DNA from: Symsagittifera roscoffensis
Lineage: Eukaryota > Xenacoelomorpha > Acoela > Convolutidae
Assembly: GCF_963678635.1 (NCBI RefSeq)
Contig: NC_087070.1
Location: 2,285,289-2,349,288, forward strand
DNA length: 64,000 nucleotides
Direction: 5' to 3'
Of this stretch, positions 54,838 to 64,000 are shown one piece after another. Below the pieces are notes generated by a model. The model made no database searches and had not been told where the DNA came from. It saw only the letters and a program-made list of their open reading frames with translations. The first letter of the stretch is position 1. Every line of letters starts with the position of its first letter. The position numbers and the translations under genes were made by a program.

Positions 54838-56642
54838 GGAAAATAAGAAACTACAAAGTACAAGCCGAATTTTTTGAAAACCTCACCCCAGTACAACAGA
54901 AGGGGCGTCGAGTCCCGATTTCGTTGCAAGAAAAAGTGGATGCCGAAATTGACAAATTATTGAAACAGGGTCATATCGAAAAATTATCTGAATGCTCGGA
55001 CAAATATTTTGTGTCCCCAATAGTAATAACAGTAAAAAAGGATGGATCCGTAAAACTGGCACTAGAGTCGAGGGAACTAAATAAACAAGTGCATAAGAAT
55101 AAATACCAAATGCCGAATATCGAGGAACTAATGGACACGGTTGGGCAAACGATTAGCGAAAAAAAACAGGGAGACATATATTTCACAACAAAGGATTTAA
55201 CATACGCTTATGGCCAACTACCACTAAACGCTGAGACGAGCATACAGTGCAATTTTTCTCTCATTGGAGGCCGCTCGACGGGTACATACCGGTTCAAAAC
55301 CGGATTATATGGTATCACTACAATGCCCGCGGAATTCCAACGCGCAATGGATTGTATACTCGCTGAATACCCGCAAGCGCATGCGTTCATCGACGATATT
55401 TTGGTCGTAACCAAGGGAACGGCAATAGACCACATAGCAACCGTAGAGAAATTTTTAAAGAAACTGGATCGTGGAAATATGTCCCTAAAGTTGACAAAAT
55501 GTAAATTCGCCCAACGAGAATGCGAATGGCTAGGACATAAAATAACCCCGACTGGAATTACTCCATTGGTTAGAAAAACAGAACCGATAGAGGCGCTAAC
55601 GCCGCCACGGACCTTGACGCAATTAAAATCGTTTATGGGGTCGATCCCTAGTTTGCACAAGTATCTGCTGGCATTGGCCGAATCATCGGCAGCGCTGCGA
55701 CCCCTATTAAGCAAAAATAATGAATACATTTGGACACCTGAATGCCAGAACGCGTTCGAAAACCTGAAGAAACAATTTTCAAACATTGTTGAATTACGGC
55801 ACTTTGATATCCACAAAGACATTCGTATAGTGTGCGATGCAAGCCATAACGGGCTCGGCGCGGTGTTGGAACAGTTAGGAACAGAAGGATGGCGCCCAAT
55901 TTCGTTTGCGTCGCGATATCTTAACGAAGCGGAAAAGAAATACTCAACAAACGAATTGGAAATGTTGGCAGTTGTGTGGTGGGCTGAATACTTTAGAAAT
56001 TATATACTTGGCCGAAGTTTTTTGATCGTTACCGATCATAAAGCCCTGATATCCCTTTTGAACGGTAATAACAAGAAAAATAAAACGATGTTTAGTCGTT
56101 TAACGCGCTGGTTAGATCGACTAATTCCCTTTGATTTTCAAATTGAGCATAAACCGGGGGCTAAAATTGGTTTGGCGGACTATTTATCACGTCATCCAAG
56201 TAGAGAAGCAACGCCAATTAGTACGTATGATAATATGTTTACGGTGGCAAAGATCAACCTAATTCGCACTGCGCTTGGCTTTAAGACATCCAAGGGACCT
56301 AATACATCCAAGGGACCTAATACATCCAAGGGACCAATTTGTACAGCGGATAATAAGCATTCTATAAATAGACTGGAAGTTTCGTCACAAAACGACTCGG
56401 TAGAGGGCGGAAAAACATGTAAGCGGAAATCAACCAATCAGATTCAAACACGTGGTTTAAGCCGACGGCTACGCGAAATACGCACTGGATTAGTTGGGGC
56501 TATTATTCAATCAGAACACAGTTGTTCAAAATTATCTGAATCCAACTCGCACAATCAATTTTTAATTAAATCCAGCCCTCAAAATTTTAAAATCACATAT
56601 CAATATGGACCGCAGCATGCACAAATGGCAGAAATTTCTTAA
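54810..56642 (+). CDS. pol: Reverse transcriptase-RNase H
   Basis: The frame is open from 54810 with no early ATG, so it is probably made by a -1 shift from Gag. RT: YFVSPIVITVKKDGS and LALESRELNKQVHKNKYQMP (fingers), TTKDLTYAYGQL (first catalytic Asp region), TGLYGITTMPAEFQ, then the FIDDILVV catalytic box, WLGHKITPTGI and the connection. RNase H: VCDASHNGLGAVL, NELEMLAVVWW and VTDHKALISLL carry the Asp-Glu-Asp residues. After FQIEHKPGAKIGLADYLSRHP there is a linker with three TSKGPN repeats. The stop is 56640-56642. All catalytic residues are present. Confidence 0.95.
   Translation, partial: AVFKSFSRVGKIRNYKVQAEFFENLTPVQQKGRRVPISLQEKVDAEIDKLLKQGHIEKLSECSDKYFVSPIVITVKKDGSVKLALESRELNKQVHKNKYQMPNIEELMDTVGQTISEKKQGDIYFTTKDLTYAYGQLPLNAETSIQCNFSLIGGRSTGTYRFKTGLYGITTMPAEFQRAMDCILAEYPQAHAFIDDILVVTKGTAIDHIATVEKFLKKLDRGNMSLKLTKCKFAQRECEWLGHKITPTGITPLVRKTEPIEALTPPRTLTQLKSFMGSIPSLHKYLLALAESSAALRPLLSKNNEYIWTPECQNAFENLKKQFSNIVELRHFDIHKDIRIVCDASHNGLGAVLEQLGTEGWRPISFASRYLNEAEKKYSTNELEMLAVVWWAEYFRNYILGRSFLIVTDHKALISLLNGNNKKNKTMFSRLTRWLDRLIPFDFQIEHKPGAKIGLADYLSRHPSREATPISTYDNMFTVAKINLIRTALGFKTSKGPNTSKGPNTSKGPICTADNKHSINRLEVSSQNDSVEGGKTCKRKSTNQIQTRGLSRRLREIRTGLVGAIIQSEHSCSKLSESNSHNQFLIKSSPQNFKITYQYGPQHAQMAEIS
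56283..56336 (+). repeat. Three 18-base repeats in the RT-RNase H tail
   Basis: ACATCCAAGGGACCTAAT three times in a row, encoding TSKGPN repeats. In frame, so length change would be tolerated. Confidence 0.85.
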
Positions 56643-58767
56643 GCAACACCCAAGTCTAAACAGTAGTAGCAAGGAAATCGAAGAATTGCCCCCAAATGTA
56701 TCACTAGAAGCCATTACCAAAGAGACAAGATCAATACGCACAAATACAACTCTCTCGTTACCCTCGGAATTCAAAGGAGAAACAGTACCACCAGTGGACC
56801 CAAACCTTGTATGTATGTCAATTATCCCGCGAAATTGTAAGATCGTTAACAAAGCTACTTCATTACCTGACCTGTTTAATTTAAAATTCATAGAACCAAA
56901 TTATGTATCGGACCCCCAACTGAGCGCTATTCGCGATCTCATTGTTACACAAGATCCTGAAATTCATCAAAAAATTACTCAAATGAGCCGTTATTATGCT
57001 CAATTCGTCAATGATTTCTCAGTGAAGGAAAATGTAGTTTGGATGGATGATAAATTAGCAATTCCAATTAACCTTCAGTCAGCAATTAATAACCGGATCC
57101 ACGCGTACCATCACGGGAAATCAAATATGTTCGATGCCGCAAAAGATGTCTGGTATCCCTACATCTACCGCTCAATAGCTTCCATTGCCGAAGGGTGCCC
57201 TGAATGTACTGCAGCTGGTAAGAACTTAAAGACGTTAATAAATAAAAATCAACTGGGATCTGTACCGGAACCAAAAGAACCAAATGAATCTGTCCAATTA
57301 GATTTTTGGGGCCACATCAATTACTTAAATGAATCCTCAAAATATGTACTAGTGGCGGTCGACCGGTTCTCTCGTTGGCCATCGGCAATGGTCTATGGAA
57401 ACAATCGATCAGACAAAATATTGAAATTCTTGAAGAGCTATATATCAAACCACGGGGTGCCACGGAAAATCCACATTGATCAGGGAACTAATTTCATGTC
57501 AAACGCGGTTAAAGCTTTTTGTAATGGGGAAGGCATTGAAATCATTAAATCACCAGTAAACGACCATCGAGCAACCGGGTGCGTCGAGCGTACCATTGGA
57601 AGTCTTAAGAATTCTATCCTTGCCTTCGCTCACGAAAAAATTCCTGAACCCTTGGAGAAAATGGTCGAACGGGCCCTTGGTGCTCTCAGATTCTCAAAAA
57701 ACTCAACACTTGAAATTTCGCCCTTTGAAGCTCATCATGGTAGAGAAGCAAACACAGTTTTACGGAACCTTACTAAAAAACCATCGCTGCAAAATCTGGA
57801 TTGGTCACGGGTTATAAAAACAAAAAATGATTGTTTAGATACCACCGATCCTAATGGGCAAGACATGCCCCATCCAGCCGATACAAACTGGAGTTTTAGA
57901 TCAGATCTCGCCTACGATATCAGAAACAGGACCCATGCACGACGCCTTACAGTAGACCAATCCGAAAATCAAGACGACGAACCGTCGATACGTAGAAGTG
58001 CAAACCCCACAGGACAACCGGGACCATCCGGATCGTTGTTTCAGCGCACTGGAAACAAAAACCTAAGAAGGTATAGACAAATTCATTCTAAAACTAGATC
58101 TGAGAGTACACATACACTAACGTTAGATAATGGGGTTGTGCTTAGGAAATCGGGAGTGGCCACGAAGCCCATACCAAAGAAATCCAAAATTGCAGCCAAA
58201 TCCGTAGTACCGGTACCATTGAGCGAAGTGAAAAAGCGAGCAATTCAAACAACATTACCACCGCCGACTCCGCGCGAAGTAAAGGAAAGATTAACCCAGC
58301 GAATTGCGGAAAAGAAACGGGAAAGGACCGGGCGCCGATTCGAAGAGACCGACTCTGAATCAGAGGACAGCGAGGACCTACCGATTATCTCGGTAAAACG
58401 AGCCAAACAGCAAGTAACTACCACCCCTGAAGCACGTATAGAACGTTCAGCAACAGCACTACCAGAGGCCGAGGTTGAAACTGACCAGGACACCATTCCG
58501 GCACGAGGCGGCGAGTTGGATAATCAAAATCCAGGGGAACAAGGAACGTCACATCCAGGGGATCCAACACAACCGATCACCACCAGCAAGAAAAAGGGAG
58601 CCTCATCCAAGAAAGCAAGGCTGGTCTCATACAGCAGCCAGGGTGAGAGCCAGGACGAGACATCATCCACGACGTCTAGAAGAAGCGGGCGAAAAAGAAC
58701 GGCGGTCACCAAAATGGGGGGCGTAATGATTGACTTCATCAATCAAAACAAGGAAGGAAACAAGTGA
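56605..58767 (+). CDS. int: Integrase in its own ATG-started ORF with long charged tail
   Basis: ATG 56605 lies 38 bases before the end of the RT frame, in the +1 frame; 720 residues to TGA 58765-58767. The zinc-binding domain is HAYHHGKSNMFDAAK ... GCPECTAAG (about residues 168-208). The core has LDFWGHINYL, IHIDQGTNFMS and GCVERTIGSLK for Asp, Asp and Glu. FSKNSTLEISPFEAHHGR follows. The tail of more than 300 residues is rich in Lys, Arg, Ser, Pro and acidic clusters (ETDSESEDSED, RRSGRKRTAV) and has no recognised chromodomain. A separate start for integrase is unusual among gypsy elements, which mostly fuse it to RT. Confidence 0.93.
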   Translation: MDRSMHKWQKFLKQHPSLNSSSKEIEELPPNVSLEAITKETRSIRTNTTLSLPSEFKGETVPPVDPNLVCMSIIPRNCKIVNKATSLPDLFNLKFIEPNYVSDPQLSAIRDLIVTQDPEIHQKITQMSRYYAQFVNDFSVKENVVWMDDKLAIPINLQSAINNRIHAYHHGKSNMFDAAKDVWYPYIYRSIASIAEGCPECTAAGKNLKTLINKNQLGSVPEPKEPNESVQLDFWGHINYLNESSKYVLVAVDRFSRWPSAMVYGNNRSDKILKFLKSYISNHGVPRKIHIDQGTNFMSNAVKAFCNGEGIEIIKSPVNDHRATGCVERTIGSLKNSILAFAHEKIPEPLEKMVERALGALRFSKNSTLEISPFEAHHGREANTVLRNLTKKPSLQNLDWSRVIKTKNDCLDTTDPNGQDMPHPADTNWSFRSDLAYDIRNRTHARRLTVDQSENQDDEPSIRRSANPTGQPGPSGSLFQRTGNKNLRRYRQIHSKTRSESTHTLTLDNGVVLRKSGVATKPIPKKSKIAAKSVVPVPLSEVKKRAIQTTLPPPTPREVKERLTQRIAEKKRERTGRRFEETDSESEDSEDLPIISVKRAKQQVTTTPEARIERSATALPEAEVETDQDTIPARGGELDNQNPGEQGTSHPGDPTQPITTSKKKGASSKKARLVSYSSQGESQDETSSTTSRRSGRKRTAVTKMGGVMIDFINQNKEGNK

Positions 58768-59037
58768 CTGATAAAACTTACAAAACTTTCGTTAAACTGT
58801 TCTAACCCAGGGAGAGGGTGTGTCATTAGTGGTTTAAAACTCAATCGATATCACTGACCAGTGATCTTTTAGTTGTTAAAAAGTCGTCATCATTAAAATC
58901 TAAATTGTATCCAAACATGAAGCTAGTAATTCTTTTCAACCATCTATGATCAACCAACCATCTATTTTCAACCATCTATTTCAGTCATTAAAGTCAACCA
59001 GCGAAATCATTTCTACTTAACTAAAGTTTTCATTATC
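58768..59037 (+). other. 3' non-coding part of the retrotransposon
   Basis: 270 bases between the integrase stop and the purine tract. CCAACCATCTATTTTCAACC-like words are repeated (58935-58985). No coding potential seen. Confidence 0.6.
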
Positions 59038-59047
59038 GAAGGGGAAG

Positions 59048-59261
59048 TGTTGTATAGAGTAATTGAGTTCATTTCGGAAGCTGTCAATCAAATGTTCACT
59101 CTTGGTGCTAGACTAATTGATTAGCAGGTGTTTGTCATTGGAACAGTCTGTCACCCTTGGATACTGTTTCTAACCACTCTCTATGCTAACTTTGTAAGAT
59201 AAAGTTGACTATCTCTTCTATTGGAATTAACAATTGCACGACGTTCGTTTTACCTTCTTGA
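59048..59261 (+). repeat. 3' LTR
   Basis: Four substitutions relative to the left LTR and no indels. Preceded by the purine tract and followed by the second copy of the 141-bp flank. Confidence 0.93.
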
Positions 59262-59402
59262 GGTTCACTTAAAATACAAGCTCTACTAACAATTTGATAA
59301 ATATGGGCTGTGTAACAGAAAAGACCCCAAAAACTTGGTGTTTATACATACCATTATTCAACCAATGAACGTTTTTGGGAGATTTGATCTGAGTGTAATT
59401 CG
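59262..59402. repeat. Right copy of 141-bp flank duplication
   Basis: Same sequence as 52871-53011; here it is continuous with the GPCR exon. Together the two copies sit exactly at the outer edges of the LTR element. Confidence 0.9.
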
Positions 59403-59649
59403 CCACAAACTCTGAGACAATAAAAGGTAGAAAGCAGATTATGTAAGACAGGCCAATGAAGCCGAATAATTTAGCCAAGGAATCCTTTCTATCCATGTTA
59501 GTTTGTTGGTTAGATGATCCGGTAGCCAAATTCTTCTTAGTGAGAGTCTTGCTCGACTGATAGTACAGAAAGGGCATCAACAGTAAAGATGGCACAGTAC
59601 ACAGAACTCCTATAGCCTGTCTCATGTAGTATCGGTTGAATATACAACG
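59352..59649 (-). CDS. Exon of a rhodopsin-type GPCR (TM5 to TM6/ECL3)
   Basis: On the minus strand the exon runs from an acceptor (GAATATAG, at 59650-59651) to a GTATGT donor at 59351. It encodes a hydrophobic helix (AIGVLCTVPSLLLMPFLYY), a polar third intracellular loop with basic and Asn/Gln/Ser-rich parts (KTLTKKNLATGSSNQQ), then LAKLFGFIGLSYIICFLPFIVSEFV, whose C-F-L-P core is the TM6 pattern of class A receptors. The frame is intact for about 99 codons. Neighbouring exons (TM1-4, TM7 with its NPxxY) are not visible in the window. The subfamily cannot be told; peptide-, lipid- or proteinase-type receptors are all possible. Confidence 0.6.
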
Positions 59650-59876
59650 CTATATTCAAACGCTTCGTTTTCGTTCAAACTAATATTTTACGGTATAATT
59701 CATGTAGTTTAGTTTTTGAACTATTCGTTAATTGGAAGGAGTTTTAACCACCAAATGTAACCTTCCCTAAGATACTTTTTGGATGATTAGGCGCCTTTAG
59801 AATTTTTTTAGTGTGCGTCAGCTAAAAATGGATATCTCAAAATAGAAAAAAGCTGATTCAAAGCTGATTCAAATAA
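59650..59876. other. Intron/intergenic flank of the GPCR exon
   Basis: No coding signal. AAAGCTGATTCAAAGCTGATTCAA is a short direct repeat just before the hairpin element. Confidence 0.4.
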
Positions 59877-60348
59877 ATTTAAAGCTGACTCCAATTACAG
59901 TTACATCAGCCAGCTTAATCATTATACACTCGAAAAACACCCTTCATAATGTTTGATTTATGACAACATTAATTAATCAAAAAATAAGGAAAAACCAATC
60001 AATGATTAAAAAAACTTCACGAGTTTATTTAGAATAGCTTTATTAAATTTTATGACTCCCTTAGAAAGTTTTTAGCTAAGAGTCCCCAATTTTTTGTGGC
60101 AGGTGGTCGAATCCCTAAGAAGAGGCGCCCGTAAAATTGGGGACTCTTTGCCAAAAAATTCTAAAGAGTCACAAAATTTGAATAAAACTATTCTAAATAA
60201 ACCCGTGAAGAGTTTTTAACCACTGATTGGCTTTTTCTTTTATTTTGATTATTTAACACTTTCATAATTAAATCAATATGAGGGGTGTTTTTCGAGTAAA
60301 TAATGATTGAGCTGGCTGATCTAACTATAATTGGAGTCAGCTTTAAAT
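59877..60348. mobile_element. 472-bp inverted-repeat (hairpin) element
   Basis: The left half from ATTTAAAGCTGACTCC is the diverged reverse complement of the right half ending GGAGTCAGCTTTAAAT, with the axis near 60110 and almost no loop. Shared strings include CTCGAAAAACACCC, GTTTATTTAGAATAG and GAGTCCCCAATTTT. This is a full-length foldback MITE without coding capacity. I could not define a target duplication. Confidence 0.75.
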
Positions 60349-62445
60349 ATCGGATTACTACGAACAACGATTTTGATAGCATAAATTACTGTTTAAAGAG
60401 TACCCGCACAGGCTAAAATGGTTTGAATCTAATTAAATTGATTCAAGGTGATTTTAATTCGATCCAAATCGATTAACAATGTATAGTTTACAAACTTTCT
60501 TGAAAACTTTAGATTTGTTAAATATCTAAAAACTCTTTCTTGAAATTTTGGACTGTTTAAGTGTCTCGATTTAAATCAAAGTGGATGGTTTTTACGACTT
60601 CATAAAAACCATCCGAATCTTTTTCAAATCCATCCGAATCTCACTTGAATCTATTTTAAATCTATCTTTTTTGATAATTTTAGATCAATTTAATTATCTG
60701 AAAATTCTATTTAAATCAATTAGGATGGATTATCAGACTCACAAAACTCAAAACATGCATTATCATCATAGAAAACTATCATTCTTAATCAGATTGTGGG
60801 CAAAAAAACTTGTAACAAATCAAGAAAAGGGCAAAAAAATCATATTTTGATCTCAAGAATTTGCAATTAAATCACAAAAATATCATGAATGTATCAACTT
60901 TTGAAACGAATGAAGAAAATGGTCAAAATAGACCAAAAGTTTATATATGCAAAGAAATCATAGAGTTTTATCAAAATTGTGAAAACTATTAGGGCACCGC
61001 AAAATCAAACCTGATGAAATTTGAATAAAGAAATCGATTTCAGTCAATTTTAATCCGTTTTGTTCCCCTAAAAAAACAAATTAGGACTGGAAAAGTAAAC
61101 ATTTGATTTGAAGTAGATTTTGATTGATTGTGTTTAACTGGGATTAAATCTCGATTTAAATCGTTTTTAACTTGATTCAAATCAATCTTTATCTTTTCCA
61201 TTAAATTTGAAATTTTTCATTCTAAAAACGATCTAAATTTTATCTACATATTTTTCCAGACTAAACTCGATTCTTATCCATTTTTATCAGTACCGGTAAT
61301 ATTATCGTCCTGAACTTTTAAAAAAGAAGAATCTTGGTTTTTCGATATTTCTTTTTTAAAATTGACTGTTCAGATCAATCTGCGAGGTTGAAAGAATTCT
61401 GCTAAAATAAAAATTTTCAAATAGTTGAAACTTTGAGAAAAGTCCAAACTAAGTTTTAAAGAGTTCAGAACACCTTCTAAGTTTTTCGAAAACCGACATC
61501 TATATACTCCCGGCACAACTCAAAAATTGTCAAATTGTTTTTTTTGTGATATATTCTTCTTTTTCTTACTTGCCTAATTCGTTGAGATTATAATTTCAGA
61601 TTGATATGAGTGCAGCTCTATCACGATCAACACGATACAATGTCATCATAATCACATAAGACAATTCTCACTATGTCTTCGTCTTAAACCTAGGGTCTGA
61701 AGAAAAACCAAAAATTATTATTGCTTTCCTCGCATTAGTTTTATGCAATTAACTCGGAATTCTTTAAAAAAAAACAGTTTTCCAAGTCAAGTCATAAAAG
61801 TACTTTGTCTCAGCCACACCAAAAAGAAAAAATTTTGCTGTAATTTTACTATAACATTATAACATAAAGGTTGACCAAAACTGCTATTCATACACTTATC
61901 GTAAACAGTTTCATAACTTAAAATGTCATACAATTCCTTAGAAATAGAAATAGTGAACCCTCTGTGATTATATTGCTCAGTTAACAGAACCATTTAGTTA
62001 ATAAACAAAATTCGCACTCATAATCTATATGTAGAAATTTTTAACAGCTGGCAATTCTTAACAAGGCATAGGCAATTAGAATAAGCTTGCTCTGCTTCGC
62101 TCCGCTGCGCTTACATCCGGCGCGAGAGGAACTGCGCGTCAACCAGCGTTTCCTGCGCTACTGTTGTCTCACGGTTGCTGCCAATAGACCCTACTGTTTG
62201 ATTTAACTGTTTTATAGCTTTCTGCTTTCGAGGTAACGAATTTGTCTTAGCCCCAAACAATTAACTTATATACAGCTCAGATATACATCTGTAGGTTATC
62301 TCGTGATGGTCCTGTAAATGATCAGCAATTATGCTGGTCTAGCTAATTGTGCATTAAAAAAAACCTATATACTTCTGCTACTGTGTTGAAAAATTCTGCT
62401 GTTTGCATCTGTTTTAAAGTTTTGCGAGCAAACACAGACAAACCT
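60349..62445. other. Non-genic stretch
   Basis: No supported gene. Words like GATTTAAATCGATTT and CCATCCGAATCT recur at 60420-60740 and 61080-61200. 62090-62190 is a local GC-rich patch (CTGCTTCGCTCCGCTGCGC). A leftward 68-codon frame at 61787-61993 is protein-like but unrecognised. Confidence 0.4.
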
Positions 62446-62447
62446 TA

Positions 62448-63731
62448 CGAGGCCAAACTGTGTTTTATGTACATTGTAAGTGAGTTCCGCAACAGTCCTA
62501 AATCAAATTTGTCGCGGAATCCGCAGCATTGCTACATTTCTCTGATCTTCTTTGCTGTTTTGGATTCCACTAACAAACACCTAAAACACTGTACTGTTCA
62601 AAATCACTCCAAAAATAGACATATTTGCGGATTCAATAACCGTACTTGCTGAATCCAGAACAGTTTGTGAAATCCGCAAACAAATAATATGAATTGTGTA
62701 CAGTTGAACTGAGTTGTTGAGGAATCCGCAAACTGTACTTGAAAGGGCAAATTGTAAGTGGAATCCACATTTTGTTTGCGGATTCCTTCTACAGATATGT
62801 ATTTGTAGTTTTGTGCATTATCAGCATTCTGTACATTTGAGACGGGGCAGTTCCTTAATATAAGACAGTCAGCGCTCTAAAGTGTAGAATAAATGTGAGT
62901 TAGCTATTCAGAAAAATTTGTCCATTGGCTAACTCAAGATTTCACTCTGTCATCTCGACCTAAGTACAATGTTCATAAAATGAATTCACGCTACCAAATA
63001 CTGAATCTCAAATACTCAACCCCAATTACTAATCCTCAATTACTGAATCCCAAATACTGACCTAATTCGGCAACATCTCTTCAAGACTCTGTCATTTCAT
63101 CTGAAATACATTCTTCATGATTTGATTTCATGCTCCCAAATACTGAATCTCAAATACAAAATCCCAAATTATGAATCTAAAATACTGACCTAATTTGGCG
63201 AAATGTCAACCCAATAATGAATAAACCCAATTAGTGAATAAACCCAAGGTATTTATTCGGTGTTAAGTTTCAAAAACAAAGATCCCAAAAATTGCTTGCA
63301 AATACTAAAGTGTGGCAGCCATCAATTTATTTAGGCAATGTTGTGAAATTTGTTCGTAGATTCCGCTGACAATGATTGAGTCTTTGCTTTTAAACTCTGC
63401 AAGTGCATATGCAAGTTCTGTAGTAAACAAATTTCTGAATTCCCTTCAGTTTGCGGAATCCGTTTACTTTTGCGGATTCCGCTTACATCTGCGTATTCCA
63501 CTTACATTTTGCGGAATCCATTTACAATTGCGGAATCCAGAACAACTAGCTATATTTTTTTGTTGCGGAAGCCACAATAAATTAAAAGTGCCGACAATGT
63601 TTACGTTACAAACTTATATATGCGGAATCCACGTAAATCTTGTAAGTGGAATCCTTTAAATACTTGTCTCTGGAATCAAGGAACACACAGACACAAAATT
63701 TTGCGCCTATCCAGTGCACAGTTTGGCCTCG
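62448..63731. mobile_element. 1.28-kb TA-flanked non-autonomous element of the same family as 16105-16296
   Basis: Ends CGAGGCCAAACTGTG and CACAGTTTGGCCTCG, with TA directly outside (62446-62447 and 63732-63733). The right ~65 bases match the small element. The inside holds many degenerate copies of TGCGGATTCCGCTTACAT and GCGGAATCC (e.g. 62620-62790, 63350-63640) and, in the middle, repeated CAAATACTGAATCTC-type words (62990-63240). No transposase frame is seen. Confidence 0.85.
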
Positions 63732-63749
63732 TATTAAAAATTCAGTTCT

Positions 63750-64000
63750 CGATCTGCTCTTTTCAAGTTTCGACCGTGCTCGAGGTATGTTTTGATCATG
63801 CTCAAGATATTAATAGACGTGCTCGATGTATGTTTTGACCTTGCTCGAGGTAAATTTTGACCGTGATCGAGGTAGGCTTCGACCACAATTGAGGAATGAT
63901 TCGATCGTGCTCGAGTTGAGATTAGACCGAGAACGTGCTCGAGGCTCATTTTGCCTTGCTCGAGGTAAGTTTCGACCGTGCTCGAGGTTTTTTTCGACCA
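63750..64000 (+). repeat. Degenerate minisatellite, CGACCGTGCTCGAGGTA unit
   Basis: About ten units of 22-24 bases with core TTTCGACCGTGCTCGAGGTA continue to the window edge. CTCGAG within the unit is palindromic. Apparent frames on both strands are repeat by-products. Confidence 0.85.

Larger units (their letters stand above)
53012..59261 (+). mobile_element. Young, apparently intact Ty3/gypsy LTR retrotransposon
   Basis: 6,250 bp with two 214-bp LTRs that differ at only four positions. It has a primer-binding-like site, a purine tract (GAAGGGGAAG, 59038-59047) directly before the right LTR, and three long open frames: Gag-protease, RT-RNase H and integrase. There is no envelope gene. Its coding region is clearly richer in GC than the surrounding DNA, in keeping with a recent arrival. 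Between the ORFs, recoding or re-initiation would be needed. Confidence 0.95.

Noticed and set aside
53461-56891. Several minus-strand frames under gag and pol
   Set aside because: Shadows of the strong plus-strand ORFs; no independent features.
61787-61993. Leftward 68-codon frame with ISISKELYDILSYE
   Set aside because: Looks exon-like but no family, no confirmed splice sites and no neighbouring exon.
1-64000. CRISPR arrays, operons or other prokaryotic systems
   Set aside because: Repeats lack constant spacers, genes have introns and eukaryotic mobile-element content; no prokaryotic gene was seen.
1-64000. tRNA or rRNA genes
   Set aside because: No cloverleaf with A and B boxes and no rRNA-like conserved stretch was recognised by eye; a tRNAscan run would be decisive.

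Overview
The window looks like AT-rich nuclear DNA of an invertebrate metazoan. Supporting signs are a rhodopsin-type GPCR exon with canonical splice borders, GT-AG introns, a Maverick/Polinton, two LTR retroelements of the Ty3/gypsy kind (one with an envelope-like region) and many hairpin or foldback repeats. Almost the whole window is mobile DNA. The only host gene I can support is the GPCR exon near 59.5 kb. The species cannot be named from the sequence.

Region 1 (191-15734) is a complete Maverick/Polinton with a 6-bp target duplication (GACGGT) and inverted repeats of about 600 bp that start with AG. It carries a virus-like gene set: protein-primed DNA polymerase B on the minus strand, and on the plus strand a packaging ATPase, retroviral-type integrase, penton-like minor capsid protein, basic core-like protein, double-jelly-roll major capsid protein and adenovirus-type protease. 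Less expected genes are two tiny membrane proteins, a PC4-like protein, a possible DEDD/Maelstrom-type protein, a possible OTU-like remnant and a spliced membrane protein with an EGF-like cysteine pattern. Promoter-like regions hold a 60-bp array of cAMP-response-type palindromes and a pair of CArG boxes. Most large genes have a few frameshifts or stops, so this copy is decaying.

Region 2 (15735-19335) is non-genic flank with a small TA-flanked MITE. Region 3 (19336-35342) is a decayed 16-kb LTR retroelement in the order leader hairpins, gag, protease, truncated reverse transcriptase, integrase, accessory ORFs, envelope-like region and an open 533-codon ORF that lacks an early ATG and ends at a splice donor. 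The reverse transcriptase/RNase H core is deleted. The plus strand is strikingly rich in A and C and poor in G.

Region 4 (35343-52870) contains no supported gene. It is dominated by a foldback complex: 20-bp and GGAT-type tandem arrays plus unique sequence form inverted arms (about 37.3-41.2 kb against 43.1-48.1 kb), and a 3.1-kb block is tandemly duplicated. Region 5 (52871-59402) is a young, apparently intact 6.25-kb Ty3/gypsy element (LTRs about 98% identical) with three ORFs: Gag-protease, RT-RNase H and integrase. It is flanked by a 141-bp direct duplication of the GPCR exon/intron border instead of a short target duplication. Region 6 (59403-64000) has the GPCR exon, a 472-bp hairpin element, a 1.28-kb TA-flanked element related to the MITE in region 2, and a minisatellite at the window end.
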